62,000 nt of DNA from Lingula anatina (lineage: Eukaryota > Brachiopoda > Lingulata > Lingulida > Lingulidae), in NCBI RefSeq assembly GCF_001039355.2, contig NW_019775914.1:24633-86632 (forward strand). Reading direction: 5' to 3'. This document shows positions 47,501 to 60,347 of this stretch, piece by piece. Position 1 is the stretch's first letter. Each line of letters begins with the position of its first letter. Position numbers and translations under genes: made by a program. The notes beneath the pieces were generated by a model. The model was not told where the DNA came from, did no database searches, and was given only the letters and a program-made list of their open reading frames with translations.

Positions 47501-50500
47501 GGTTACCTTTAAGTTGGAGATGTCATTTAGTTTAACTTAACAGATTAGCTAGTCTGTCCCTGTATGCCTAGCATCTCAACCAGGTTATTACAAGTGCCTA
47601 TGCATTGAAAATGTACTAGATCATGCTGTTTTTTACACTAGGCTTTTTCCATTGAAAACATTTAATTGCATTTTAATAATAGAGCACTTGCTCTATTTCT
47701 ATTACCCCAGAGTAACTCTTGACTGGGTTAATAAAATGCTCAGGGGAATGCCTGCTGCATACTTACATTATTACAGTGTAGTGCAATTACATTACAGCAC
47801 AGAAAAGGGAGGGATGTGCATGTTACATGTACGTTGCAGATGCATTGCTGTTATACTCTCTCTTTCTCTCTCTCTCTCTCACACACACACGTGCAATATA
47901 ATATTATCCACAGGTGTGAACAGTGTTTTTTTCAATGGTAAAAGAAGAGCAATTGGGGCAAATATAAAATAGATAACAATTATTTTTTACCATGATAATG
48001 CACAGGGTGTAGGGATGAAAAAATCCTTAGTTTTGTCGCATTTTACTCATCATACTTTTTTCCTCTCATGCAGGGGGGGGGGGGGGGTTAGATAAGGAGA
48101 GGCACATGCCCACTGTAAATGCATTTTAAGATATGTGGCATTTATATGACTTAACTATTATTTTTATTGTCATTTTCAGGATTCCATCATGCTGATTTCC
48201 TATCATCTATAGTGCCTGAGTCTTGGTAAATATAGATTTGTCACATGCCTATTTGAAAAGCAAATGTTCAGAATAATTACAATAATTAAGGTTCACATTG
48301 AAATGACAACTCAGTCAATGAGTGTCAGGAAAAATTTCTATTATTGCATACCTTTTTCTTGCAGTGTGGTTTTATTGATTGTATTTGTAGCATTTAATTT
48401 TGCTTTCTTTCTGTCTTCTGTCTATTGATTGTAAACAATACCTTATAAAGTGACGTGTTATTTTTCAGTCTGCTAATTGTACTGGGGACCCTTGTGGGCG
48501 TGATTTTATAGTGAGTATCTTTTAGTACTCTTCTAGTACTGGCAGTAAGTAGTATGTATAAAACTGTACCTATCAAAACAATACCTATAGTATTTTAATA
48601 TAATAAGATAATACCAACCAAGGATTAGGATATTAGGCGCAACATAAGTTTTGGTCACTGCTATAGTGCAGGTGTTTGGTATGGAATGCCCTGTATTGTC
48701 TACATGAATTTATTAGTGCCTCGCCCCCCCCCTCCCCCCCCCCAGGGTTTGATTATACCGAGATCATTGGAGACCAATTTCTAACTTCATGACTACAACT
48801 TGATCATTTTATTGTGTGATAGCAATTTTCATTGAGATAAAATATGTGAAATAGTTAACTATTAAGAACTACATTGGTTGATTTTTTTTTTAGTGAAAAA
48901 AATATCAGCAACTTCAACCTTAACTTTTTCAAGTGATTCAAATTAAAATCATTGCAAAAAATGAGTGGAAATTAGCATTTTAAGAAGCCAGCAACAAAAA
49001 AGAAGTTGGGTCCTTGTTGATGATGTTTTTTTGTTGTTCATTGGTGTTTGTGTTTTATTAATTTCCATGCAAGACTGAGAAAAGTTTTTTTCTTGTTCCT
49101 ATATTTCCAGTTTTGCCAGGGATGACAGCGTGTTTCCCACTCGCCTTCCACCTGATGTCTTTTTCCTGTTCCTTCTGCCACCGTAAGTTGATGAATGAAT
49201 GATTATATCATTACGCGCCCAAAGCCAGCAATTCCAAATAGGAAGGTGGTACTTTTTTTTTAAGGAGACCACAATAGCATATAACCTAAATCATATTTTG
49301 GGCAATCATTCTATGGCCAAAAAGAAGGCTTTATTGAACCCCACAAACACACTGTCTATTATAGACCTGTGATACATGTATTTCACCCCTTTAAAACACT
49401 GGTATACATTCTGGGCTTCTTATTCTAGCATATTAACTTCATCTTAGCAAAATAGTGGCAATGTTTCAGCTTTTTGTAGCCAATTAAAGCATAAAAGAGT
49501 GGAAAACTGTCCAAATTTGAATTCATTGTTTTTTAACATGTGTTTTTTTGCATTATTTTATACAAAATTTAAGTTTGTTAAGTCTTAAACTGGACAAAAA
49601 TCAATTAAATTGAGTTCAATGACAGAACTTACAGCATTTTTCTTTCCTTTGCAACTGATGTCTCTGGCCCTTTTCTAAGAATCGGACAAGATCAGTTTAG
49701 TTGGGGGGTCTAGCCACAAAGTGTTTTATTGCTCCAATCATTGGAAACTGTCTAAGCAACAAAACTACATCTTATTCTCTCCTACAAGATCACTGCAACA
49801 CTTAGAATTACACTGGGGATATATAAGATCAAATAAGGTTTGCTAGACATCTCAATGGGCAATTGAAGCTGAACATGTAATTGTACTTGGCTGATTTTGT
49901 TTGCACTGAAAGCTTTGTTAGTTCTTGTTTCTGTGTCTTACGTTTGAAGGATAAAGCTTTCAAAGCTAGAATTCTCTTGATCGATCACTGTCTTCTGATT
50001 GACCAAGTTTGTATCACATATTTGACAGAAAGAAAACCACTTTTCTCCAAACATCTCCCACAATGCTAGTCCTTACACGACTTTAAAAGATCAAAGCTGT
50101 AAAAACATTACCGTTCAGCGTTACATATTGTCAGCAGCCCTAGTAATGTAAATGTCTTCTGGCCCTTAGAGGTTTCCCCTGGCCACATTGAAGGATGAGT
50201 TTTCTGGAGATAGTGGCACTTTTCATCTCATGACAACAGATTAGCACATTAGTAAACCTGTTATCCTTGTGCCTCCAGGGGTTGGAGATCATTGGAAGGT
50301 TAACATATGCATACGTTTCGGCATGAACGCGTTTGCTATTTCATGCCAGAAATTTTGTGGATTTTTTCCTCCTGCAGTGTACATGCTATCCCATAACAAC
50401 ATGCATTTGGAGGATTCTTAACTTGAAAACATAGACTATGTTTTTGGGAAAGCAGGGAGGGGGTGGGGGGTACACTTGAGACTGGAATGGGGTGGGTTAA

Positions 50501-53500
50501 GCAGATGCACACTGTGCTTTCCCTGAATCTGCCATTTTATAATAAGGTCGTTACACAAAATTAACTGTGAGAAACTGCCAGTGGCTGCCACTCCCATGTT
50601 AGACTCTTCAGACATACTCGACGCTGTAATTTAAGGACAAATGGTCCAACCCAAAGTGCAAATCCATAGTCCTTCGAGACATTGAATGTTGCACTAAATG
50701 AAATGAATATCAGAGAATTAGGTAGTAACAATGATGTTCAGACATTGTGGATGGACTGGTCTATGGTTTTGAAGCTTATACATAATATATTATTTTCATA
50801 TTCTGTGGTATACGTAAGATTATTTTCCCAAATATTAACAATTCAAAATTTCTTTTAAAATTGGTGTTCATTTTCATGTGAAAATTTTGTGGTTTTTGAA
50901 ATAAAAATTAATTATTCTTCATTTAATTTTTTGCGATTGAAATAGTTAAATCACAAAGATTGCATTCCCATAACCACCATTGGTCTACATGGCTCGCCCC
51001 AACTCGGGGACTCTTGCTAAGTGCAATCAGCTAAACAGATTAACATGTCCCTTCCTGGTGTTTTAACAGTAGGAAACAGAGTAGAATAGAGATAAGCTGG
51101 TGATTAATCGAGTACATTGGAAACAAAATGAAGCGTGTCATTCAATTAAGCTGATTGCACTTAGCACGTCCCCACAGAATTGGAGACTGATGGTGTGTTT
51201 ATTGGAATGGGGTCGTAGATTAGTAGTTTATCAATCCAAATTGTAATAGATATTTATCTTTTGTTTTTTTTTTTCAGCATTATTCTGGAGTCGGCCTATA
51301 GTCTTCATGACCGTGTGTTCTTCCAGAATGTTGGTACAGTGATTCTATATGCTGTGGTGGTGAGAGTTATATTTATAGCTTCAACAAATGTTCCTACCCA
51401 AAGTGCCACACCTTAACCAAAGCATGTTTTGGTATTTTCTAATACAGACAGTGCTTTCATTGTACTGTCATTACACAGTGATTGCTTTCAAATTGAATAT
51501 ATATATATTTTTTTAATTTTAAATGAATATGTTACCCATGTGGTTCCATCTGAGGCAGACTTTTCATCTACCTTGGCTCAGGTACATTGTAGTATACAAG
51601 ATTTCAAAGTTTAGCAAAAAGACCTAATATAGTATTTAATCTTTTTAAGTTTTTTGATTTCATTTAATTACCTTAAAGAAGGATGAGATTGGGATTTTTT
51701 CATGTCTTATTTGATTTAATCGTTTTCTGAAGTTGGATTGTACAACATTCAGTTAAGTTGACATTCTCGAATCAAATATATCCTACTGTTTATTTTCATT
51801 TCAGGGGACAGTACTCAACTGTTTCCTACTTGGTAAGTGTCTGTTAACAATATCTTTTATTATATATTATATGTAAGCTTTAGATTTACCAGTTTTAAAT
51901 TATCAAATTTTACGGCATTCTTGATTAGATTTAGGTGGATTTCCTTTTTGGTGGTGCATTTTCAATATAATTTGAGTCATAACTTACAGCCCCTTTGCAA
52001 ATGTTTTTCGTAATTTGTACAAGAATGAATGCATTATAATAGTTATTTTGTGTGGAAAATATTACTGACAGTATGGAGCCAGTAGGATGACTTGTGACTT
52101 AGAAAACTCATAATAAACAATTTTTTAATCAGTGTCAAAAGCAATTTTCCCATCCATCATCCTTTGCTTCCCTGATTTCAGTAGTACAAATGTGTGTATG
52201 TTGTACCCCTGATTTTCACAGAAATATTTATTAGACTTCTCTGAGTCTTTTAATTAAAACAGACAAGCAAAATTAATCAGTCTTGACAAAAATAATATTT
52301 AAAAGGTAAGTAGACTGTGCAGTACATACTCTCTGATACCACTTAGTCTAGCCATTCAATAAGTACACATATTTCATTTACTTTAAGCTAATAACGGAAT
52401 TGATGATAGAAGTTATTAAGCATTGTGATGGATTGCAATATCTTAATATATGTGTTTTTATTGTCTGTTTATTTTAATAAAATCTCTTGAGTAATTCATA
52501 TGTTTGATTAATGATATAATATATTTACTAGATGTCTTTTGTATTTTTTCTTGCTCTGGTTGTAGACTTACTATATTGCCAGCCTTATGATATTTCCTAA
52601 GTATCAGAGCTGGGGGGGCTGAGAATTTCAGGGGCATTTGGTTGAAGTTGATCAGGCCAATTACAAATTCATCAAAATCTTGTTGACAGTATTGATGGAT
52701 GTGCCCCTGTGTTGCAGTAAACATAAGCCAAGCTTGCTGCTAATGTCAGATCGTTATTAAATCAGATGCATGCACAGATTAAAAAAAGCGTAGGGTGTAC
52801 CGGTTCAGGTATACATGCCATATAATATATATTGCCACCCTCTAGCAATATATGCCTGGAACTCTTATTGCTGACACTCGAGGTGTTCTGACAATAACGC
52901 TTGGGTGACAATGTATCGTCTTGCACAAAATACTTCTTAGTTAATACATGACTCTACTAGTGCTCTCATAGCTGGAGTAGATATGCATGTGCAAGTCAAG
53001 CAGTATAATTACATGATGCCAAATGAGGAGTCATACCCCAGCCAGTCATGGTTGATTAAAACCATAATGATTAAAGCACTCACAGGGACAGTATTGTTAC
53101 ATTTTCTCTTGATGGATGATGTATTAATTTCAATATATATCACCGTGAATAATTTGGAAAAAAATGTAATGATCCCACTGTATTTTCCTGGCTGCTTGTT
53201 GGGAATTCATCTGACTAATTGCAATCAAGATAAAAGGTTTCTGGTGACAAAAAACAAGTTACTTCATATTACATCTCACTCCAAAGTTTCCATGATTAAA
53301 ACACTGGCAGTACAGGTGCAGCCTCAGGAAAGAATCTTAATTTTCTTAGCAAAAACCATGATCCTAGCCCAATTACACGACTGCAAAGATCATTGATCCA
53401 TTATCATCAGTAGAACATGAATGGTTTTTGTTTCAGTATTTTTGTGTTTTGACACACATACATGTATTGATTCAGAGGAAAATTCTTTTTTTTTTTTTCG

Positions 53501-56500
53501 TAATTACCTGTTCCCACATTCTCATAAGGCTGGTTATTGATTTAGTGTATAAAAGTACACAAAAAAACTTAATGATTAGAAATTTTATTTTTAGCACAAT
53601 ATTGTCTTGAAATGTACAGAAATAAATACACTGTAGTTCTATTTTTAGCATCATTTTGTTTTGTAATAGCAGGCTGTACATGCTATTTCTATTAGTACAT
53701 ACATCTATTAAGTGTAAAGTACAAAAAATTTGCTAAAGTTTTATTTTCAGAACAATTTTGTTTTACAATCACCAGTCCTACATGTACTATTTATATGTTA
53801 AGTATAAAAGTGCAAAAAAGGTATAAAAGTAAATTTTATTTTGAGCTCAGTATTGTCTTGTAATTGCAGGTCCCACTATCTATGGGCTATCCTTGGTTGG
53901 GGCACTGGGAGAGATTGATATATCCTTCACAGAGTGCCTCCTCTTCAGTTCTCTCATAGTGGCTGTCGACCCTGTCGCTGTGAGTATCTGGAAATAGGGG
54001 ATAGAACTACCAGAAGACAGTCCTATAGCTAGGCTAGGCTTCTGCCAGTCAGCTATAATGGCATTTTTTCAAAGTTGAATAAAAGGATAAAACCTATTTA
54101 AGATTGTTAATAATAAAAGTCTCTTTTAAGACTATTCTAATACAACTTACTCTTTAGTAGTAGACACAGAAAATGCAAATCAGACCCTGGAAATAGTTGC
54201 ACTGCATCAGTTTTTGACAAATATTTCAAATAGACTAAGTGCATTCAATTATTAATGCATCTTTAAAGTATTTGATCAAAAGCTGGTTTTGACAGTAAAT
54301 ATATGTAGCTTTCATATAATATTTTTTATCCTTCATTTTGTATCAACATTTTGGGCTGGCTGTGTCAAAGCTGATATTACCCAGCATTTCATTATGACAA
54401 ATTGGATGGAAACCTTTCTTTAGAAAAAGAAAGAAGCATTGCATTTTGGTGATTCACCATTTAAACTAGGAGTGACACCTAGTGGTGAAACACAGGTGCC
54501 TGAAACCTGTGCATCTCCATTTTTTCTTTTTTTCCGATCAATAAGTATTCATCTCTGATGTTATCACTGATCACAAAAAAAGACAATATCTATTATCTCA
54601 ATTTTCATGATATTTATCTCATGTTTGACTGCCTGTCTGAAGAATACAGTTTGCTACATTTGATTTAATGTATATTATTCTAAGGGTGGAGCTATATCAT
54701 TCAAATCATTGCTGTACAAATTATTATTTTATTTCTCTTTTTATTTAAAGGTTCTAGCCATTTTTGCAGAGATTGGTGTGAACAACGTGTTGTATATATT
54801 GGTATTTGGGGAGTCGTTACTGAATGGTAAGTCATGTCACCTAGAAAATTGAGAATATCAATGATGATTGATTGTTTACACAGAAAATCTTGAAGCAAAG
54901 ATCAAATTACTCCTCATCACACAATCAATATTTCGGGGCACTATAGTATTACTTGGTTGTCAGGACATAAAGGAAAGAAGCTTTACTGCTGATCATGAGG
55001 ACTTGGATATTGTCTGTATACATGCCAGTGTTATTAATTTGCATGGCACAGTACCAAACTACAATGGATACCAAAAAATGTGGGCTAGCTGCTGAATGTT
55101 GAAAGATGATAATGCAGAAAAGAAAAGGGATGGTTAACAACCAAACATCAAAACACAGGAATCCATGAGATAGTAATATGTTACCCCTGTCAGGAATCCT
55201 TTACGAATGGCTTATTACATTTTATCAAATTGATAAAACAGGATGTTATGAAATGGGTTTCCCCCTCCCCCCACAAAAACAAACAAAAAAACAGATAAAT
55301 GAATAAAAACAAATTCATATCTATAAGTATTCTTATGTCAGAAATTATGACTGTGCTTTTGTAAAATTTTTCATTGTACTTTGGAACATCCTTTCTTATA
55401 CTTAATATAACTGTATTGCAGTATTTTAGAAGTCTTACTTGTTAATATAACTGTATTGCAGTATTTTAGAAGTCTTACTTGTTAATGGCAGACTTTCATG
55501 ATCATTCATTGTGATCCAAAACACTCCATGCAGTTCTCCTGCAGTTTCATTGTTGGGACAGTAGTTTGCTTTCTCAAGCTTAATTACCTATCCATCCTGA
55601 GAGAATACCGACTTTATCTCTTCAATTAAGTTAGTCAAAGTAATAAAAGAGATTACAGTTTTTGTAGCATCTCCTCCCGGAAATTTGCTTTCTGCAGTCA
55701 AAAAAAATTTCATCAAAAGGTACATGATTAGCAAAACAGCTGTAGAGCTTTTGTTGTAGAAACTGCAAACTCGCAAGATTTAAATCCCTTCAGTATTCCA
55801 ATATTCATTATTTCTTTTTTCAACATTTATTATTTTTAGTAGACCTTAATATTATTTGTCATTACGTAAGTCAACTTCCTAAATTATCAGAGCTCTGTCT
55901 TTTTAGCCAATAAGAACTAAAAACATTTTGGGGAAAATACAATCAATTGATTTTTGGAATTTAGAAATTACCATGGCCAAGAATTGCACGAGACATTTTA
56001 TTAGGGAAAACATCCAGCAGTGAAATATTGACTCTGTTATCATGCCTTCTGAGATTTGTTCTTCTTCCAAATAGATCCCAAAGGGAGCAAATCATATCTT
56101 TTTGGTGATACCTAAATTACGGTGCAATGCCGCACATTAACCCAGTAGACCTTAGAAGAATGAAGTCTATAGCATTCTTATCAGAAATAATTCCCCAGCA
56201 AAAAGGTCCCTGGAGACCAAAATGCATTTTCTGCCATAACACCAGGAATCTTTATGCTGCTTAACATATAAGTACTGGTAACGACTGCTGGAATTAGTCC
56301 TGCACGACTTGGGCTCTGTTTACAACCAAGTTGATCCCCGGACTAACTGAGCCGTGGATCAAATATGGCACAAAAGCATACCTCTTAATCCCTTACATAA
56401 TCCTCTACCCCTGCAGGGACAGCAAACATGGGATGGGGGGGGGGGGTATCATTAGGGATTTATGTGGCAGGCTTTCAAGTGTGCGCCATATTTGATCCAC

Positions 56501-59500
56501 AGCTCAGTTAGCGAAGCAAATTAGTTGTGAACAGAGTCTTGAACAGTCATTGTACTTTAGCTTCTAACATGTGTGCATCATCTGTAAATGTATGTTAGGC
56601 TCTATTCCCATAGATTTTAGATCGATCTATCCCCGTGGGGAGTCTCACTAGATTACTTTCAGATAATCCGACTTAAATGTCCGTCCCGCCTACTACAAGC
56701 TGTAAGGGGGTAATTAACTTTCGTGTCCGCCCAGCTGACAGCTATTTAGCGTGAACCCCCAGGGAGTTGGGTTGATCTAAAGTAGGTTGATCTTATCTAT
56801 GGAAATGGGGTGTTAGATTATGATATACATGTATTGGCAGATATTTGTGTTGAGATTTATGAGAAAAAGACCTGGCAGTCTAGAAAATATATATTGTTTA
56901 ACAGTCTTACCACCTAATTGTGTTATCTTTGATATGATCTTTTAACCTGACATTAAAATTAACATGCAATTGCACTTTCATTGTCATTTGCTTTTTGGTT
57001 TTTGTAATTTAGATGTTTGATTGGGGTGATCAACCTTGTAACAAAATCAATACAATTCACTGGAAATAAGATTGCATCTCACACAGTGAAGAGGGATTAT
57101 ATAGATTCTTTCCCAAGGTTACAATTTTGTTTAAGTACATTGGATTGGTTCATTATACTTCTAATTAGCAGTTTATCTTCATGGCACACTTTCCTGATTA
57201 TTATGTCATGTTTCAACAGAATGATTTGGCTTAGTGTCACATATGGAATGTGATCCAGACATTTGCACAGAGTTAGATATGTTACAGTCTTGAAACAGAT
57301 ATGGATATGTTTGAATCTTGAAAGGTGGCTGTCACCCTAGCTGAGTCTCAAATTAATAATACTGTAATTGGTAACTCAGCAGTATAAATGTATAATTTTG
57401 TGATAGATTAGCCTACACTAGTGGGCTAGATTTGGTCTTAAAGTGCAATTTAAGTTCACAAGTGATTTTACACGATCTTAATCATTACAGCAGTAGTCTT
57501 AAAATGGACTGAATCTACTTTTAAGATCAAAAATGATCTAACATCTACTTAAGTGGTCAAGCAGTTTCCTGCCCTCACAATGGGGGATACCTCCTCTCAC
57601 AATAGAGGACACTTCTGTTCACAATAGGAGAATGTGTAAGGGGACACAACTTAATTGGCTGTCAGACTAGAAATGGTGTTACTCATGTTTTAAGATCATG
57701 TAAGACTATTTGTGTTCTTAAATTGCATTTTAAGACCAAATCAAGCCCACTAGTGCTATGTCCTTATTGTAATATATAATTGCACGCCCATAGGCAGGGG
57801 GTGGGTTTGGGGGTTCAAACAAATTGTCCTTTTTGCCAGGAAAAGATCTGCTCTGGGTAAAAATTGATCTAGGTGCACAAAGGTTTCATGGTCAAAGGTC
57901 CACTTTAGAAAAGAATCTTTGAAATTTCTGGCTACTGGCCTGAATTGCAAGTTTATAGGGACCATTTCCAGGCCCTATCGTACTAACTGTGGATCGATCT
58001 ATCACTTAGGGTATTCTCGCTAAATTGCTATCAGCTTAAGCAGCTTAAATGTCTGTCACGCCTACTCAAGCTGCTAGGGGGTATTTAATTATCGTTTAGC
58101 AGCTTCAGTAGGCATGCCAGACATTAAAATCACTTAAGCTGAAAGCAATTTAGTGAGAAACCCCTTGGAGATGGTTCAATCCTGTTAGGTTGATCTAGGT
58201 ATGGGAACCCAGTCACAGCAGTTTGTTTGAACCATTTGAAGATTTTTTTTATCTATTAGCCATTTCTGTAAAGCATTAAAATGGTGCCAGTAAGTGGTTT
58301 GTCAGAGAAGAAAAGGATGTAAATAAGTTAAGTCATCAGCAATCATCAAAAAGCTTTAGCAGCACAATTAGTACATCTTTTCTGAAATTTGGTTAATATA
58401 TTTATTTGCTAAATGTGCATTAGGAAATTTTAGGTTTGTGTTCCCCATAGCAAAGTGCAGATAATGGTAGAATTTGATGCAATACTTTCTCCCATCTATT
58501 GACATTCTAATGACTAATTGTCTTTTTTTTCTCAAGGCCACTATTAATACTGTAACAGTTAAGTGCTATAAATTATCATGTTGATGTACTTTGCAGATGC
58601 AGTGACAGTGGTTCTTTACAACACAATGAAGAGCTTTCTAGGAATTCACGAGGCAGATGTAGGACAGGTATGTGGTTAATAATGAATGGATGGGTTGAAA
58701 TGATGTTTGAGTGGATGCCAGAAAAAATGAAGAGATTGATGATTGGGATAATGAATAAAGCAACAAATTCAATATTAATTTGTGATAAATATCATATCAT
58801 AAAAGGATATGGCTTGAGCATAAGCAAGGGAAGAGGGTTTACAGAAATAATGGTACTAGTACTTTTGTCTGGGAAAAGTGTTGCTCTGAATCTATAAATA
58901 CGTTACATGTATGGATATGAGGTTTTGCAGTAAAAAGGTGTATTTTTTCAGCAAATTAATCTTTCCCTTTGAAATTGCTACCTGCAAGCCTATAGCTGAT
59001 TATAACAGTGAGATGATAGAACTTTTCCCAAATGTCATCAGTTGCCCTGAATTCTATGATCTTACGATCTGTTATCTATCTGCTCATCCAAGGGGAATTC
59101 AGATATTATTAAAAATTATTTATCCTAGCTTTCCTTTTTTTTTCAAAGATTGAACCTGGTTGAGTGCACCCTGCTAATGATATATGATAATAATTTAAAA
59201 TCTACACTGATTTAATTCATCCATGCCATTGCAGATCTTCCTGGCAGTTGCAGCGTTCTTTACTGTAAGTTTAGGAGGTCTTGCCATTGGAGTCGTGCTT
59301 GGAATTTTAACAGCCTTTGGAACCAAGTTTACAGAGCATGTGCGGGGTAAGATGGTATTTGATATATGTTATTGCAGTGAAATCCAACTCTATTTTTTAG
59401 CAACATGTAAGCACCAGTTTATATTTAGCATTTGCTTTAATCTTGCTGATACTGTACCTGCATTAAATCTTATGTTGGACTACAGTGCCACTATGCGAAT

Positions 59501-60347
59501 TGTACATTGGCATAGTAGAAATATCATTATCTTGTTGTTGTTGTTGTTTTTATTAATTTTTCTGATTATTTTAGTTATGGAACCAATGACAGTCTTCACA
59601 CTGGCATACTTGTCCTATCTGACTGCTGAGTTGTTTCATTTCTCAGGGATTATAAGGTACTGATTTTGTTAACTTATTAAAAGTTAATGCTTTTAATTAT
59701 TTCTCTTGTTATGCCCATCCCATCCCTTTGAAATAGTCTGTACATATAATTGGGATTGCATATTATTTAATTTCATTTAAGTAATGAATACATTTATCCT
59801 GACTGTGCAACAGTTGTGCAGATAATTAAGATTTGGCTTGTATGTTGTTATCCTTTTGAAATAGCATGCACAAATACCAGGTAACTTAATGAATTACACA
59901 TTATTTTACCTTAAGTAAAGTATTGATTGTATATCCTGACAGAAAGAACAGTTGCATTTTTTTAAAAATTGATCATTTTTGAATCCGATGTGCTCTTTTA
60001 AGGAAGACACCCCCCCCCCCAAAAAAAAAAAGAAATTGAGTAGTTGAAGGTTTGATTTTTTAAATTTTGTTGCATTTCTTGTTGTCATTTCAATGAATCG
60101 TTAGTTTTGAATAGTCAATCAGACAGTGTACAATTTTCCATTTTTTCTATTGCTGTTAATTACACTTTTACTTGCATGCATACTGTAATAACCTACAGTT
60201 TATTCCAATACATGTCTATGTTCATTTTATTAATTGATTTTGTTCTTTCAGCATCATAGGCTGCGGTCTTGTACAAGCTCAGTATGCATTCCAGAACATA
60301 TCCCACAAGTCTTACACCACTGTGAAATACTTCAGTAAAGTCTTGAG
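41586..60347 (+). CDS. SLC9A: Na+/H+ exchanger, SLC9A (NHE) family, N-terminal 12 coding exons
   Basis: Electroneutral plasma-membrane-type Na+/H+ antiporter controlling pH, Na+ and volume. Coding exons: 41586-42084, 48180-48225, 48469-48510, 49111-49182, 51278-51359, 51805-51832, 53870-53979, 54751-54826, 58597-58667, 59235-59346, 59575-59656, 60252-60347; all phases agree. Features: signal-peptide-like start (MLLFPLFTLLWFCLAAGSAE), a long Ser/Thr/Asn- then His-rich extracellular segment to about residue 140, then the membrane domain. Diagnostic motifs: PPDVFFLFLLPPIILESAY, AVDPVAVLAIF, FGESLLNDAVTVVLYN (the conserved Asn-Asp ion-site region), HVRVMEP, AELFHFSGII and ISHKSYTTVKYF. These fit the NHE1-5 branch rather than organellar NHE6/7/9 or NHE8. 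The last membrane segments and regulatory tail lie right of the window. Start choice: the first ATG followed by a signal peptide, in an exon that appears to begin at 41337 after TTGTAG. Confidence 0.9.
42085..48179. other. Exchanger intron 1 (6.1 kb)
   Basis: AT-rich intron between GTGAGT (42085) and TTTTCAG (48173-48179). Contains a short (AT)n at about 42704-42720 and (TC)n(AC)n at about 47858-47891; a G run lies at about 48073-48087. No gene recognised. Confidence 0.75.
48721..48744. repeat. Poly(C)-rich tract
   Basis: Two C runs split by a T in the intron between exchanger exons 3 and 4. Confidence 0.85.
50999..51183. mobile_element. 185-bp foldback element in exchanger intron 4
   Basis: Left arm GGGGACTCTTGCTAAGTGCA followed by ATCAGCTAA; right arm TTAAGCTGATTGCACTTAGC followed by ACGTCCCC. 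These are reverse complements apart from a few bases. Non-coding core. Confidence 0.7.
53560..53869 (+). repeat. Degenerate copies of the 3' splice site region before exchanger exon 7
   Basis: A unit of the form ATTTTATTTT.AGC.CA.TATTGTCTTGTAAT..CAG occurs about four times (CAG ends near 53620, 53672, 53773 and 53869). Only the last, TTGTAATTGCAG, is followed by the exon. Units also share AAAAGTACA.AAAAA upstream. Confidence 0.6.
55404..55485. repeat. 40-bp tandem duplication
   Basis: TATAACTGTATTGCAGTATT at 55406 and 55446, with the rest of the 40-bp unit also identical; in the exchanger intron after exon 8. Confidence 0.9.
56313..56537. mobile_element. Foldback MITE, about 225 bp
   Basis: Arms GGCTCTGTTTACAACCAAG...AACTGAGCCGTGGATCAAATATGGC and the reverse complement on the right (GCCATATTTGATCCACAGCT...GTTGTGAACAGAGTC), with a poly(G) run in the core. 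TTG flanks both ends. GGATCAAATATG links it to the 23773/29629 elements. Confidence 0.7.
56598..56812 (-). mobile_element. 215-bp foldback MITE, second copy (reverse orientation), flanked by TTA
   Basis: Reverse-complement copy of 38268-38482 with the same 215-bp length. Flanked by TTA at 56595-56597 and 56813-56815, which is TAA on the other strand and matches the first copy's flanks. Confidence 0.8.
57416..57755. mobile_element. 340-bp element with about 39-bp terminal inverted repeats
   Basis: Left end CACTAGTGGGCTAGATTTGG continuing TCTTAAAGTGCAATTTAAG; right end is its reverse complement with about two mismatches. CTA flanks both ends (57413-57415 and 57756-57758), a possible 3-bp target duplication. 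The core contains three CTCACAAT.G.GGA-like short repeats and no ORF. Confidence 0.75.
57783..57945 (+). mobile_element. CAGGCC-family short element, diverged copy
   Basis: Contains GATCTAGGTGCACAAAGG and ends GGCTACTGGCCTG. Related to the 39125 and 60570 copies; the left terminus is decayed. Confidence 0.5.
57971..58210. mobile_element. Foldback MITE, diverged relative of the 215-bp family
   Basis: Shares CTTAAATGTC.GTC.CGCCTAC and GGGGGTA.TTAATTA with 56598-56812. Internally it folds on itself with about 60-bp arms (CGCTAAATTGCTATCAGCTT against the reverse complement of AAGCTGAAAGCAATTTAGTG). Confidence 0.7.

Noticed and set aside
52983-53396. 137-codon open frame in an exchanger intron
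   Set aside because: No recognisable domain, AT-rich composition, no splice-site support; likely chance.
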